This document shows positions 38,483-46,233 of a DNA stretch of 64,000 nucleotides, piece after piece. The notes beneath the pieces were generated by a model. The model was given only the letters and a program-made list of their open reading frames with translations, made no database searches and was not told the DNA's origin. Made by a program: the position numbers and the translations under genes. Source of the stretch: Halomonas sp. I5-271120 (GTDB lineage: Bacteria > Pseudomonadota > Gammaproteobacteria > Pseudomonadales > Halomonadaceae); contig NZ_CP130701.1 of the NCBI RefSeq assembly GCF_030553075.1, forward strand, positions 1,612,001 through 1,676,000. The letters run 5' to 3'. Position 1 is the stretch's first letter. The number at the start of each line of letters is the position of its first letter.

Positions 38483-39559
38483 ATGCACGAGATGACCAAA
38501 AGGGTGATCGTTTTACCCAGTCTGTTAACAATGATGGTGGCTGGATCCTCATATGCCCAGACATCTGACGATCAGAGCATGGAGCAGGTAGGGCAGCCGC
38601 CTCCTGCACAGGAAACACAGCCAGAAATTCAGTCTATTCCCGATATCGGCGGGGTACTAACGCCTCAAGGTCGGTTTGTACTAGAGCCGGAATTTCAGTA
38701 CTCACACTCCAGCGTCAATCGACTGACTTTCCGGGGTATCGAAATACTCAGCACTCTGCTGGTCGGCGCCTTGTATGCCGAGGATGTTGATCGGGACACC
38801 TGGACGACGTCGCTCACTGGACGCCTGGGGGTGACCAACCGTCTGGAGCTCGAGCTCAAGGTGCCTTATGTCTACCGCGAGGATACGGTTAATAACACCA
38901 TCGCAGAGGTCACTCCTTCTACTAACCTGACCAGCTCTCGCTCCGGGGATGGCTTGGGCGATATTGAAGTCGCTGCCCACTACCAGCTCAACCGTAATCT
39001 CGATGGCGGTCCCTTCTACATCGGTAACCTGCGCTACAAGTCAACAACTGGCAAGAGCCCCTTCGAGATCGACCGTACTGATGTTGGAATAGAGCGTGAA
39101 CTGGCCACAGGTTCAGGCTTTCACTCTATCGAACCCAGCCTTACTATCCTGTTTCCGTCAGACCCGGCCGTCTACTTTGCTAACATCGGTTATCTTTATA
39201 ATATCAAGGATGACGTCAATGAAAGAATCGGGGACTTCGTCATCGGTGAGGTGGATCCCGGTGATGCCATTCGCCTGAGTTTCGGGATGGCCTACTCTAT
39301 CAACCAAAAGTCGTCCTTCACGCTAGGTTATAAGAACGATTTTATTGGTAAAACTGACACAGAGTTCACCAACCCTGATACCGGGGTTACTACTACACAG
39401 ACGGGGGCATCACTTAACATCGGCTCTATGCTACTTGGATGGTCCTACCAGCTTGATCCCGATGTCGCGCTGAGCTTGAACCTTGAGTTCGGTATCACTG
39501 ACGATGCTCCCGATACCACACTGACGCTACGTGCTCCTTTTGGTTTTGATATGTTCTGA
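38483..39559 (+). CDS. Outer-membrane beta-barrel protein (FapF-like transporter candidate)
   Basis: The 358-residue exported protein has a signal peptide ending SSYAQ (about residue 25). A Gln/Pro-rich linker (TSDDQSMEQVGQPPPAQETQ) precedes DIGGVLTPQGRFVLEPEFQYSHSSVNR. Alternating amphipathic strands to a C-terminal Phe (FGFDMF), the BAM recognition signal, follow. It belongs to a family of barrels annotated only as transporter or outer-membrane protein. FapF fills this place in Pseudomonas fap operons, though the FapF coiled-coil plug is not evident here. The start follows GAGGGGA; an upstream frame extension lacks a signal. It is convergent with the exported-protein operon. Confidence 0.7.
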   Translation: MHEMTKRVIVLPSLLTMMVAGSSYAQTSDDQSMEQVGQPPPAQETQPEIQSIPDIGGVLTPQGRFVLEPEFQYSHSSVNRLTFRGIEILSTLLVGALYAEDVDRDTWTTSLTGRLGVTNRLELELKVPYVYREDTVNNTIAEVTPSTNLTSSRSGDGLGDIEVAAHYQLNRNLDGGPFYIGNLRYKSTTGKSPFEIDRTDVGIERELATGSGFHSIEPSLTILFPSDPAVYFANIGYLYNIKDDVNERIGDFVIGEVDPGDAIRLSFGMAYSINQKSSFTLGYKNDFIGKTDTEFTNPDTGVTTTQTGASLNIGSMLLGWSYQLDPDVALSLNLEFGITDDAPDTTLTLRAPFGFDMF

Positions 39560-39583
39560 TAAAAAGGGTTGTTGATAAAAAAA

Positions 39584-39610
39584 GAAAAGGCCTTCATAGA
39601 AGGCCTTTTT
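39584..39610. terminator. Bidirectional terminator between the barrel gene and the fibre operon
   Basis: GAAAAGGCCTTC and GAAGGCCTTTTT pair around a 3-base loop, with A-runs to the left and T-runs to the right. It can end both convergent transcripts. Confidence 0.85.
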
Positions 39611-39656
39611 CATGTGTAAAAATTGAAAATTTCATATATCCATCAAAGGTTAGACC

Positions 39657-40310
39657 TTAAAAGCGTTCGAATGACCGCATGATTGCTGCCTGAGCCTGTG
39701 AGGCTTGAAGCACTTCCGCGTTTCTCAACGTCACACTGACATCAATACTCTGGGATATATTCTGCCCGGAACCATTACTGACAACGGCACTGATGATGGC
39801 ATTTCTGGTGATATTATGAAGTGCCGCCGTAAAGCTGCCTGCATCTGAAAAAGCCACCCCTGAAAAGTCTGCAAGCCCTGCCAGGTTGAATGTCTTTGGG
39901 GCAACCTGAGTAACGGACGTGCCATTAGGGCTGATGCTGGTGACATTGGGTGACAGGTTGGAAATTTCCTCTGAGACGACATTGATGCCGGACTGGCTAA
40001 AAGCCAATTGAGTCTTCATGCGAACCATGCCATCGATTTTGGTCTGCAAGGTCGCACCGAAGTCCACATCAACACCGCCAATCGAGAAGCCACCACGCAA
40101 TTCTTCCATATCATCCAAGGGGATGATGTCTGCATGGGAGTTCGTATAGATATCTTCATCAAGCGGTGACGTAGTTGCCTCGTGCAGAATCAAGCTCTCT
40201 GCTTCCACTGTGGCAGGCACTAACACAAGGCCTGCCAATACCAACGCTGTCAGGGCGCTTCCATGCAACTTGCGATAGCCCCCCTTTTTGATGCTCCTTG
40301 ACGCTTCCAT
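39657..40310 (-). CDS. Exported protein with a double-glycine motif (FapE-like position)
   Basis: The 217-residue protein has an N-terminal signal (hydrophobic ALTALVLAGLVLVPATVEA, cut near residue 37). LDDMEELRGGFSIGGVDVDFG lies across residues 65-85, where LDDMEELRGG resembles a double-glycine leader end. An amphipathic region with Asn-, Ser- and Val-rich strands follows (NVTSISPNGTSVTQV, QNISQSIDVSVTLRN). No enzymatic motif is visible. It is the last gene of the operon, 77 bases after the C39-type peptidase, with a GGAG ribosome site. A minor fibre component or export partner is a reasonable guess; homology to FapE is not established. Confidence 0.65.
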   Translation of the reverse strand: MEASRSIKKGGYRKLHGSALTALVLAGLVLVPATVEAESLILHEATTSPLDEDIYTNSHADIIPLDDMEELRGGFSIGGVDVDFGATLQTKIDGMVRMKTQLAFSQSGINVVSEEISNLSPNVTSISPNGTSVTQVAPKTFNLAGLADFSGVAFSDAGSFTAALHNITRNAIISAVVSNGSGQNISQSIDVSVTLRNAEVLQASQAQAAIMRSFERF

Positions 40311-40387
40311 GGTTTGCCACTCCTGTAGTGATAAACCGCTGCTCAGTAGTAAGGGGCCTGGTTAATAGCCAGTTACATCGTAGATAA

Positions 40388-41086
40388 CTAGCGCCCCAGC
40401 TCATTGCGCCCCGGCAGCGGCAACATGGCCGAACCGATCGCCGAGCGCTGCATACCTCTTTGGAGAGGAGAATCTGGTCTGACTTGCCAATCACGATCGT
40501 TATTGAAATACTGTTTTGCCAGCAGCATGTCTTCGCGAGCGCCTAGCACGGTTCCCGTCCATAGCGTCTCGAAATGTTCCTTGGGAACCACCACGGTGCC
40601 AACCGCCGGATCGCCGACCAACACGTTACCGTCGTCCATTCCCTTGATCACCACGAAATGCTTGTATCCGCCCGTATTGATCAGGGTAATGGCAGGTAAT
40701 CCAATCCCGATAAAATCTTCAAGTTTCACACGGAAACCATCAGAATTAAGACCCTGTGAATCCAAGTACTGCTTCATGTCAAGCATGGAAAAGCCATAGG
40801 TGCGGATCTTATCCACATCACCAAGCTTAATCATCGATTCGAAAACTTCGGCTTCGGAAGTAGGGCGCTCATAATGATAGGTCAGCAATGTCGCGACGGC
40901 TGCGGAACCACAACTGAAGTCATACTGCTGACGTACCACGTTCTCCCAACGTAATTCATTGAGACTTTCAGCCTTGACCTGGAAAGAACCGAAGGGGTTG
41001 GCAATTGTTACGGGGCCAGCCAAAACAGGTTGAGCCGCTAGACTCAAAAAAGCAGCTATCACTGCTGAACGAAAAAACATCGACAT
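40388..41086 (-). CDS. Exported C39-type cysteine peptidase (FapD-like)
   Basis: The 232-residue protein has a signal peptide (MSMFFRSAVIAAFLSLAAQPVLA, two short blocks) followed by a stand-alone C39 domain. RQQYDFSCGSAAVATLL carries the oxyanion Gln (53) and the catalytic Cys (59). GYKHFVVIKG has the His (143) and VLVGDPAVG the Asp (159). Unlike bacteriocin exporters it has no ABC transporter or membrane domain, so it should work in the periplasm, as proposed for FapD. The TTG one codon upstream is less likely than the ATG at 41086, which follows GGGGGAGAG. Confidence 0.85.
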   Translation of the reverse strand: MSMFFRSAVIAAFLSLAAQPVLAGPVTIANPFGSFQVKAESLNELRWENVVRQQYDFSCGSAAVATLLTYHYERPTSEAEVFESMIKLGDVDKIRTYGFSMLDMKQYLDSQGLNSDGFRVKLEDFIGIGLPAITLINTGGYKHFVVIKGMDDGNVLVGDPAVGTVVVPKEHFETLWTGTVLGAREDMLLAKQYFNNDRDWQVRPDSPLQRGMQRSAIGSAMLPLPGRNELGR

Positions 41087-41135
41087 CAAACTCTCCCCCT
41101 TTTGATATCATCGCTACCAATCAATGGCGTAACCA

Positions 41136-41540
41136 TCACTGGGGGTTTGCGATGTAAACACTTATACCGACCGCACCACTCACGGCATTGGCATTGCCCG
41201 TCGTGATGTTGAACACACCGACACCGCTGTAACTATTCAGGGAGTCTGCCTGGATGTTGACACTACCTGTTACGACATCACCGGAGACATTGAAACTGGT
41301 CGTGTCCACCGATGTATCAATGTTCTGGATACTCTGTACATTGGTGAGGTTAATGCCTTCCCGTCCTCTTGCTTCCTGCATTTCTTCCATGCCGAGACTA
41401 TTACTATCATCGAAGCCGGTAGAGGTAGATGAAGCGGAGGCGTCGGCATAACTCAATTGACTCATACCGGTAGCAGCGACTAGCCCAACACCGATGAGGA
41501 TTGCTTTGTACCGAGGCAAAGAAACACGGACTGCGCACAT
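41136..41540 (-). CDS. Small exported protein with GREG-type motif (putative minor fibre subunit)
   Basis: The 134-residue protein has a signal peptide (KAILIGVGLVAATGMSQLSYA, cleavage near residue 32). A motif LGMEEMQEARGREGINL (49-65) recalls the LDDMEELRGG segment of the last operon gene. A beta-prone tail follows (FNVSGDVVTGSVNIQAD, GVGVFNITTGNANAVSG) and ends YIANPQ. The FNITTGNAN block is similar to NMNVSTGIYN near the C-terminus of the glycine-rich protein encoded just upstream. It has no cysteine after the signal. Function is inferred only from position and pattern. Confidence 0.65.
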   Translation of the reverse strand: MCAVRVSLPRYKAILIGVGLVAATGMSQLSYADASASSTSTGFDDSNSLGMEEMQEARGREGINLTNVQSIQNIDTSVDTTSFNVSGDVVTGSVNIQADSLNSYSGVGVFNITTGNANAVSGAVGISVYIANPQ

Positions 41541-41580
41541 GGCCTGGCACTCCTTGCTATGAAGACTCTTGATGAGCAAT

Positions 41581-41609
41581 GGGCTGGCGGAGCAAGCCCC
41601 GCCAGCCGT
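41581..41609 (-). other. Intercistronic hairpin after the glycine-rich gene
   Basis: GGCTGGCGG and CCGCCAGCC form a strong stem with no U-run after it on the minus strand. Placed between the first and second operon genes, it could stabilise the upstream message and so raise output of the glycine-rich product. Confidence 0.5.
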
Positions 41610-41666
41610 TATCAGTTACTGCTCAGGAGGAGTTCGTTCCGACGTCATGCCGGTCGAACCCAACCC

Positions 41667-42794
41667 TCAGTTGCCGATGTTGACGTTGCTGTGCGCTGCC
41701 ACGTTGGTCCCGGCCAGCTGGGAGTTGTAGATCCCGGTCGAGACGTTCATGTTGGCGATGCCACCGAAGTTGCCAGCCGCGACATTCACGTTGGCTGCGC
41801 CGGTGCTCAGCAGAGCCGCTCCGCCAGCGCCGCCGGCACCACCAGCTCCACCGTTACCGGTAGCAGCCGTTGCGGCTCCGCCAGTGCCAGTGCCGCCGCC
41901 GCCGCCGCCGCCGTTGCCTGCACCGCCGCCGCCGGTTGAGGCAGTTGCAGCAGCGCCGTTACCGCCGGCCCCACCGGTGCCTGTGCCAGAACCAGTCCCA
42001 GCACCGGTGCCGTCACCAGAAGAGGCATTCCCGGCTGTCGCACCCGAGCTGGACCCATTGTCAGACCGGCTGGTCTGGGTGCTGCGAGACATATCTTCAT
42101 CGTTGTAGCTTGAGGCAAGACCACCCGCCATAGAGCCAGAGCCGGCTTCAGATTCGGCTTCGCCACTAGCGCCTAGCCCCATGCCTACGCCCATCCCGCC
42201 GGCATCGCCGCCAGCAGCACCGTTACCACCATTGGCATCGGCATAGCCACTCTTGCCACCGGTGCCGTTGCCACCTTCACCGCCAGCACCCAGCCCCAGG
42301 CTAATCGCACCCGCATCACCGCTGACGGCGCCAGCACCACCAGCTGCGCCACGGCCACCGGTGACATTGATACGAGAACCTGTCACGGAAGAACTCATAT
42401 CCTGCAGCGAGATAACGCTGGTGGAAGTGTTGTAGGACTCGCTCATGGACCAAGCGTCACCACCGCGACCGGTAGTACCACCTGCACCACCCAAGCCAGT
42501 GCCAGACCCTGAACCGCCAGTACCACCAGCGCCGGCATTCAGACCTGAGGTGTTATTCCTATCGTCCAAGTCCAGGCTGCTATCGGAATCACCGCCTGAG
42601 GAGCTGCCCCCAAAGCCCATTCCAAAGCCTCCCCCCCCATTGGCGCTGCCGCTGCTGCCGCCAACTGACGTAGCATTTGAATTAACCGTCTGGTCTGCTC
42701 TCTCGGCAACACCTGCACTCGGGTTGGCGTGTGCAGCGGAAATCGCCATTACCAGGGCTAGCATTGATGTACCTGCGATTACATAATTCTTCAT
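41667..42794 (-). CDS. Exported glycine-rich protein (candidate major fibre/amyloid subunit)
   Basis: The 375-residue protein has a signal peptide ending AISAAHA (cut near residue 23). Long Gly/Ala/Ser/Thr tracts (GAGGTGGSGSGTGLGGAGG and, nearer the end, NGGGGGGGTGTGGAATAATG) follow. These are broken by short non-repetitive segments such as WSMSESYNTSTSVISLQDMSSS. The last ~45 residues change to an Asn/Val pattern, AANVNVAAGNFGGIANMNVS then TGIYNSQLAGTNVAAHSNVN, typical of stacked beta segments. No cysteine is visible. Composition and position suggest a secreted structural polymer; an adhesin coat is the main alternative. The ATG at 42794 gives the signal peptide, and a longer frame to 42854 does not. 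A sigma-54 promoter lies upstream. Confidence 0.7.
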   Translation of the reverse strand: MKNYVIAGTSMLALVMAISAAHANPSAGVAERADQTVNSNATSVGGSSGSANGGGGFGMGFGGSSSGGDSDSSLDLDDRNNTSGLNAGAGGTGGSGSGTGLGGAGGTTGRGGDAWSMSESYNTSTSVISLQDMSSSVTGSRINVTGGRGAAGGAGAVSGDAGAISLGLGAGGEGGNGTGGKSGYADANGGNGAAGGDAGGMGVGMGLGASGEAESEAGSGSMAGGLASSYNDEDMSRSTQTSRSDNGSSSGATAGNASSGDGTGAGTGSGTGTGGAGGNGAAATASTGGGGAGNGGGGGGGTGTGGAATAATGNGGAGGAGGAGGAALLSTGAANVNVAAGNFGGIANMNVSTGIYNSQLAGTNVAAHSNVNIGN

Positions 42795-42909
42795 GACCGT
42801 TTCTCCACTCTGGATATGATCCCTTGCTTCTCGCTGCGAACCATGACTCGTCAAAGAACCTGTAGCGGTCAGTGGCTGGCGACATTCATTCGCAGTCGTT
42901 ATTCACAGG

Positions 42910-42924
42910 GCATAATGCGTGCCA
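42910..42924 (-). promoter_or_regulatory. Sigma-54 (-24/-12) promoter of the fibre operon
   Basis: On the minus strand TGGCACGCATTATGC matches TGGCACG-N4-TTGC with a single mismatch, and GG and GC are separated by exactly 10 bases. The predicted start is near 42898, giving a ~100-base leader to the glycine-rich gene. The sequence TATCAGGAAATAA at 42958-42970 matches the IHF consensus with one mismatch, at the distance usual between a sigma-54 promoter and its activator sites. Confidence 0.62.
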
Positions 42925-42970
42925 GAACTTGTGAAACGGTTTGTAAATCACTGTAAGTATCAGGAAATAA

Positions 42971-43140
42971 AATCGCGCTAGGCCAGGATACCCCGACACA
43001 GCCTTACAAAGCGGGCGTCAGCTGGCTTGGAAAGTGTTTCATCCTTGCAACCCAACGTATGGCAGAGCGCTGGAGTAATCTCAGTTTATTATTTAATTCA
43101 ATAAATTAAGTTGCTACCACCAATGATGCATTGGTGATAC
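42971..43140. other. Gene-free region upstream of the fibre operon
   Basis: No coding frame or RNA is recognisable. The segment is moderately AT-rich (43075-43135) and would be the place for activator binding sites of the VpsR-like or CsgD-like regulators. No clear repeated operator was found by eye. Confidence 0.4.
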
Positions 43141-43144
43141 AAAA

Positions 43145-43174
43145 AGTCGGCGCCTGGCAGACCAGGCACCGACT
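43145..43174 (-). terminator. Terminator of the kinase-fusion transcript
   Basis: AGTCGGCGCCTGG and CCAGGCACCGACT pair with a 4-base loop, followed by TTTTTGT on the minus strand. Confidence 0.82.
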
Positions 43175-43275
43175 ACAGCCAGGTGGAGAGGGGAAAATCT
43201 AGTGGAAACAATGCGGTGAAGAACGTCGTATACTTTTGTAAATAGGCAAGCGACGTCTTCGTAGGGCGTGGCGTT

Positions 43276-44844
43276 TCAGAGGTGGTTCATGTGCTGATGG
43301 ATCAGTTCAGCCAGCGTCTCGCTGGCATTTCTGGCGGTCGTATCCAGATGGACCAGGTGGCGGCGCTCTTCTTCGCTGAAGGGCTCGAAGTGCTCAAGCT
43401 GACGCTCGAGCACCGAGAGGCTCGCCTCGGATGGATCGCCCCCCAGTCGTGCCCGCTTCTCGATGCGTGACCGCAGGGTAGCCTCGTCGGCCTCGAAACT
43501 GATGATCATCACCGCCAGTCCTCGGGCCTCGGCCTGATCCGCCAGCAGTTCACGCTGTGATTGCTTCAGGCAGGTGGCATCGATACACACCGATAGCCCC
43601 GCCTCGAACAGAGTGCCGCTGAGACGCGCCAGGTGCAGGTAGGTCCGCTCGGTCGCCTCCGGGGTATAGATATCCACACCCTCTTGTTGGCTATCGGCCT
43701 GTGGAGCGAATCCATACAGACGCTTGCGCTCAACATCGGAGCGCAGCCGCACGCCACCCAGGCGCCTGACCATCTCGCCGGTGAACCGGCTCTTGCCGCT
43801 ACCCGATACCCCGACACCAATCAGCAGGTAGGGGAAGCGGAACTCGCTGTAGCCTTCGGCCAGCAACAGGTGGCGCTGGTACTCAGACCATAGCGACGTC
43901 CGCTCATCGTCGGCTAGGCCGGGGTCGGCATAGCGCAGCATGGCGACCTTGGCACGCACCAGGGCACGATAGATCTTGTAGTAGTCCAGTACCCGTACCA
44001 GTGCGTAGTCACCCGAGAGCTCCAGGTAACGATTCAACGCATGGCGTGCCAGCATCAGCTCGCCGCGAGCCTCCAGATCCATTAACAGGAAGGCCAGATC
44101 ACAGCCGACATCGTTCCAGCGCAGCGCATCGTTGAACTCGATACCATCAAACAGCAGCGCCCGGCCCTGATGGCGCACCGCATTGCCCAGATGAATATCT
44201 CCATGCGTCTCGCGCACGAAACCATCGCGATGGCGCTCGGCAAACACCGGCGCCAGCCGTGCTTCCATCTCGTTGACCCGCTCCTTAAGCGCATTTAGCC
44301 GCTCGCCATCGTCAGGACCGGGCAGCCGCTCGCCGATCAGCGAGAACTCTCGGGCCATGATCTCACGGGTCGAGTCGGCGCTCCCATGGTGGCTCGCCGT
44401 CTCGATCCTGTCCGCCTGCTCGTGAAAGTCGACCAGCTGATCGACCAGGTCGTCGAGCAGCTCCATCGACAGCTCACCTTCGGCCTGCAGGTTGCTGAAC
44501 AGGTGACGGTTGCTGAACTGGCGCATCTTCACCGCATACTCGAAAGGCACACCGTCACCGTTGAGGCGAGGGGCCTCCGGCGAACCGCAGACCGGCACCA
44601 CGTCCAGGTACAGACTCGGCGCCAGGCGCCGATTGAGGCGCACCTCCTGATCGCACAGAGCGTGGCGTTTTTCCAGTGTCGAGAAATCCAGGAAGCTGCC
44701 GAAATCGACCGGCTTCTTGATCTTGTAGGCATAGTCGCCGGTCAGCAGGATCCATGAGATATGCGTCTCGTGGATCTCGATATCGCCCACCGGATGGTCA
44801 TAGCAGGCCGCCTGGCGGAGGGCCTGGATCAGGACATCGCTCAC
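43276..44844 (-). CDS. APH-like kinase fused to P-loop kinase domain
   Basis: The 522-residue protein has two parts. The first ~310 residues resemble aminoglycoside phosphotransferase-like kinases: DYAYKIKKPVDFGSFLDFST, ETHGDIHLGNAV (catalytic HGD) and LLFDGIEFNDALRWNDVGCDLAFL. The rest is a zeta-toxin/gluconate-kinase-like P-loop domain, with GVGVSGSGKSRFTGEM and RLRSDVERKRLYG. Such fusions are widespread in proteobacteria, and the substrate is unknown. The start is GTG at 44844 after AGGAGG. It follows hemL by 12 bases on the same strand, and a terminator lies after it. Confidence 0.8.
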   Translation of the reverse strand: MSDVLIQALRQAACYDHPVGDIEIHETHISWILLTGDYAYKIKKPVDFGSFLDFSTLEKRHALCDQEVRLNRRLAPSLYLDVVPVCGSPEAPRLNGDGVPFEYAVKMRQFSNRHLFSNLQAEGELSMELLDDLVDQLVDFHEQADRIETASHHGSADSTREIMAREFSLIGERLPGPDDGERLNALKERVNEMEARLAPVFAERHRDGFVRETHGDIHLGNAVRHQGRALLFDGIEFNDALRWNDVGCDLAFLLMDLEARGELMLARHALNRYLELSGDYALVRVLDYYKIYRALVRAKVAMLRYADPGLADDERTSLWSEYQRHLLLAEGYSEFRFPYLLIGVGVSGSGKSRFTGEMVRRLGGVRLRSDVERKRLYGFAPQADSQQEGVDIYTPEATERTYLHLARLSGTLFEAGLSVCIDATCLKQSQRELLADQAEARGLAVMIISFEADEATLRSRIEKRARLGGDPSEASLSVLERQLEHFEPFSEEERRHLVHLDTTARNASETLAELIHQHMNHL

Positions 44845-44856
44845 CGAGATGCCTCC

Positions 44857-46146
44857 TCAGACTTTGTTCATGGCGGCAAAGGCACGCTCGGCGCCATCCA
44901 GGGTAGCCTGGATGTCTTCCGGGGTATGGGCGTTGGACATGAAGCCGGCCTCATAGGCCGAGGGCGCCAGATAGATGCCCTCGTCGAGCATCAACGAGAA
45001 GAAGCGGCGGAACGCCTCGGCATCACAGGCAGTAGCCTGAGCGAAGTTATCGACCCGCGACTGGGCGGTGAAGAACAGCCCGAACATACCGCCGGCCCGC
45101 TGAGTGATCATTTCGATGCCGGCAGCATCGGCACGAGCCTGTAGGCCGTCGCAGAGCGTATCGACGCGCTGGGTCAGGGCGTCATGAAAGCCCGGTTCCT
45201 GAATCTTGGTCAGCAGCGCAATGCCCGCCGCCATGGCCAGCGGGTTACCGGCCAGCGTGCCGGCTTGGTAGACCGGCCCCAGGGGGGATAGCTGCTCCAT
45301 CACCTCACGCTTGCCGCCGAAGGCACCCACCGGCATACCACCGCCGACGATCTTGCCCAGGCAGGTCAGATCCGGGGTCACCCCGAAGTGCGCCTGTGCG
45401 CCACCCTTGGCGACCCGGAAACCGGTCATTACCTCATCGAAGATCAGCACGCTCGAATGGCGGTCGCAGACCTGGCGCAGCGCCTCGAGGAATCCCTCCT
45501 GCGGGGGAATGCAGTTCATGTTGCCGGCCACCGGCTCGACGATGATACAGGCCACTTCGTCGCCGATTTCTTCGAAGCAGGCTTCCACCGCATCGATATC
45601 GTTGAAGGGCAGAGTCACAGTGTGCTCGGCAAGCGAAGCCGGCACGCCCGGCGAGCTCGGCACGCCGTGGGTCAGGGCGCCGGAACCGGCCTTGACCAGC
45701 AGCGAGTCGGAGTGGCCATGGTAGTTGCCCTCGAACTTGACGATCTTGTCACGCCCGGTATAGCCACGCGCCAGACGGATCGCCGACATGGTGGCCTCGG
45801 TGCCCGAGTTGGTCATGCGCACCATCTCGATGGACGGCATGATCTCGCAGATCAGCTCGGCCATGCGGGTCTCGATGGCCGTCGGGGTACCGAAGGACAA
45901 CCCCATCTCGAGGCGCTCTCGCACCGCGCCCAGCACGTCCGGATCGGCATGCCCGGTGATCATCGGCCCCCAGGAACCCACGTAGTCGACGTAGCGCTTG
46001 CCCTCGACGTCATGCAGGTAGGCGCCCTGGGCGCGCTCGATGAACACCGGCGGACGATCCATGCCTTTGAAGGCACGAACCGGCGAATTGACGCCGCCCG
46101 GAATGTGGCGACAAGCCTGTGCGAAGAGCTCTGCTGAGGTGGTCAT
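44857..46146 (-). CDS. hemL: Glutamate-1-semialdehyde 2,1-aminomutase
   Basis: The 429-residue PLP enzyme makes 5-aminolevulinate from glutamate-1-semialdehyde, the committed supply for heme. [39 protein letters not shown] and [16 protein letters not shown] are present, as is the PLP-lysine loop [19 protein letters not shown]. Length is normal. Three DnaA-box-like 9-mers lie in the 87 bases just upstream. Confidence 0.97.
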   Translation of the reverse strand: MTTSAELFAQACRHIPGGVNSPVRAFKGMDRPPVFIERAQGAYLHDVEGKRYVDYVGSWGPMITGHADPDVLGAVRERLEMGLSFGTPTAIETRMAELICEIMPSIEMVRMTNSGTEATMSAIRLARGYTGRDKIVKFEGNYHGHSDSLLVKAGSGALTHGVPSSPGVPASLAEHTVTLPFNDIDAVEACFEEIGDEVACIIVEPVAGNMNCIPPQEGFLEALRQVCDRHSSVLIFDEVMTGFRVAKGGAQAHFGVTPDLTCLGKIVGGGMPVGAFGGKREVMEQLSPLGPVYQAGTLAGNPLAMAAGIALLTKIQEPGFHDALTQRVDTLCDGLQARADAAGIEMITQRAGGMFGLFFTAQSRVDNFAQATACDAEAFRRFFSLMLDEGIYLAPSAYEAGFMSNAHTPEDIQATLDGAERAFAAMNKV

Positions 46147-46177
46147 GGAAGCCTCTCGGGTCTGATGCAGCGAATTT

Positions 46178-46232
46178 TGTGGATAAGTCTCTGGACACTG
46201 CGGATAACTTTCGGTGAGTGCCCTGTGGATAA
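46178..46232. other. Cluster of three DnaA boxes before hemL
   Basis: TGTGGATAA occurs perfectly at 46178-46186 and 46224-46232, and as TGCGGATAA at 46199-46207. All are in the same orientation, spaced 21 and 25 bases start to start. The cluster fills the gap between thiE and hemL, over the hemL promoter region. Confidence 0.65.
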
Positions 46233-46233
46233 G

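Noticed and set aside
40388..41086. Bacteriocin exporter
   Set aside because: The C39 domain has its own signal peptide and no ABC or membrane domain, and no immunity or pore-forming peptide gene is near.
41749..42133. Long proline- and arginine-rich frames opposite the glycine-rich gene
   Set aside because: They are complements of the Gly/Ala codon tracts, with no ribosome site or signal, and the minus-strand gene has signal peptide, promoter and operon context.
36097..42854. Classical curli (csg) locus
   Set aside because: A CsgD-like regulator is present, but no CsgG-type lipoprotein, CsgE/CsgF or QN-repeat CsgA/CsgB proteins were found.
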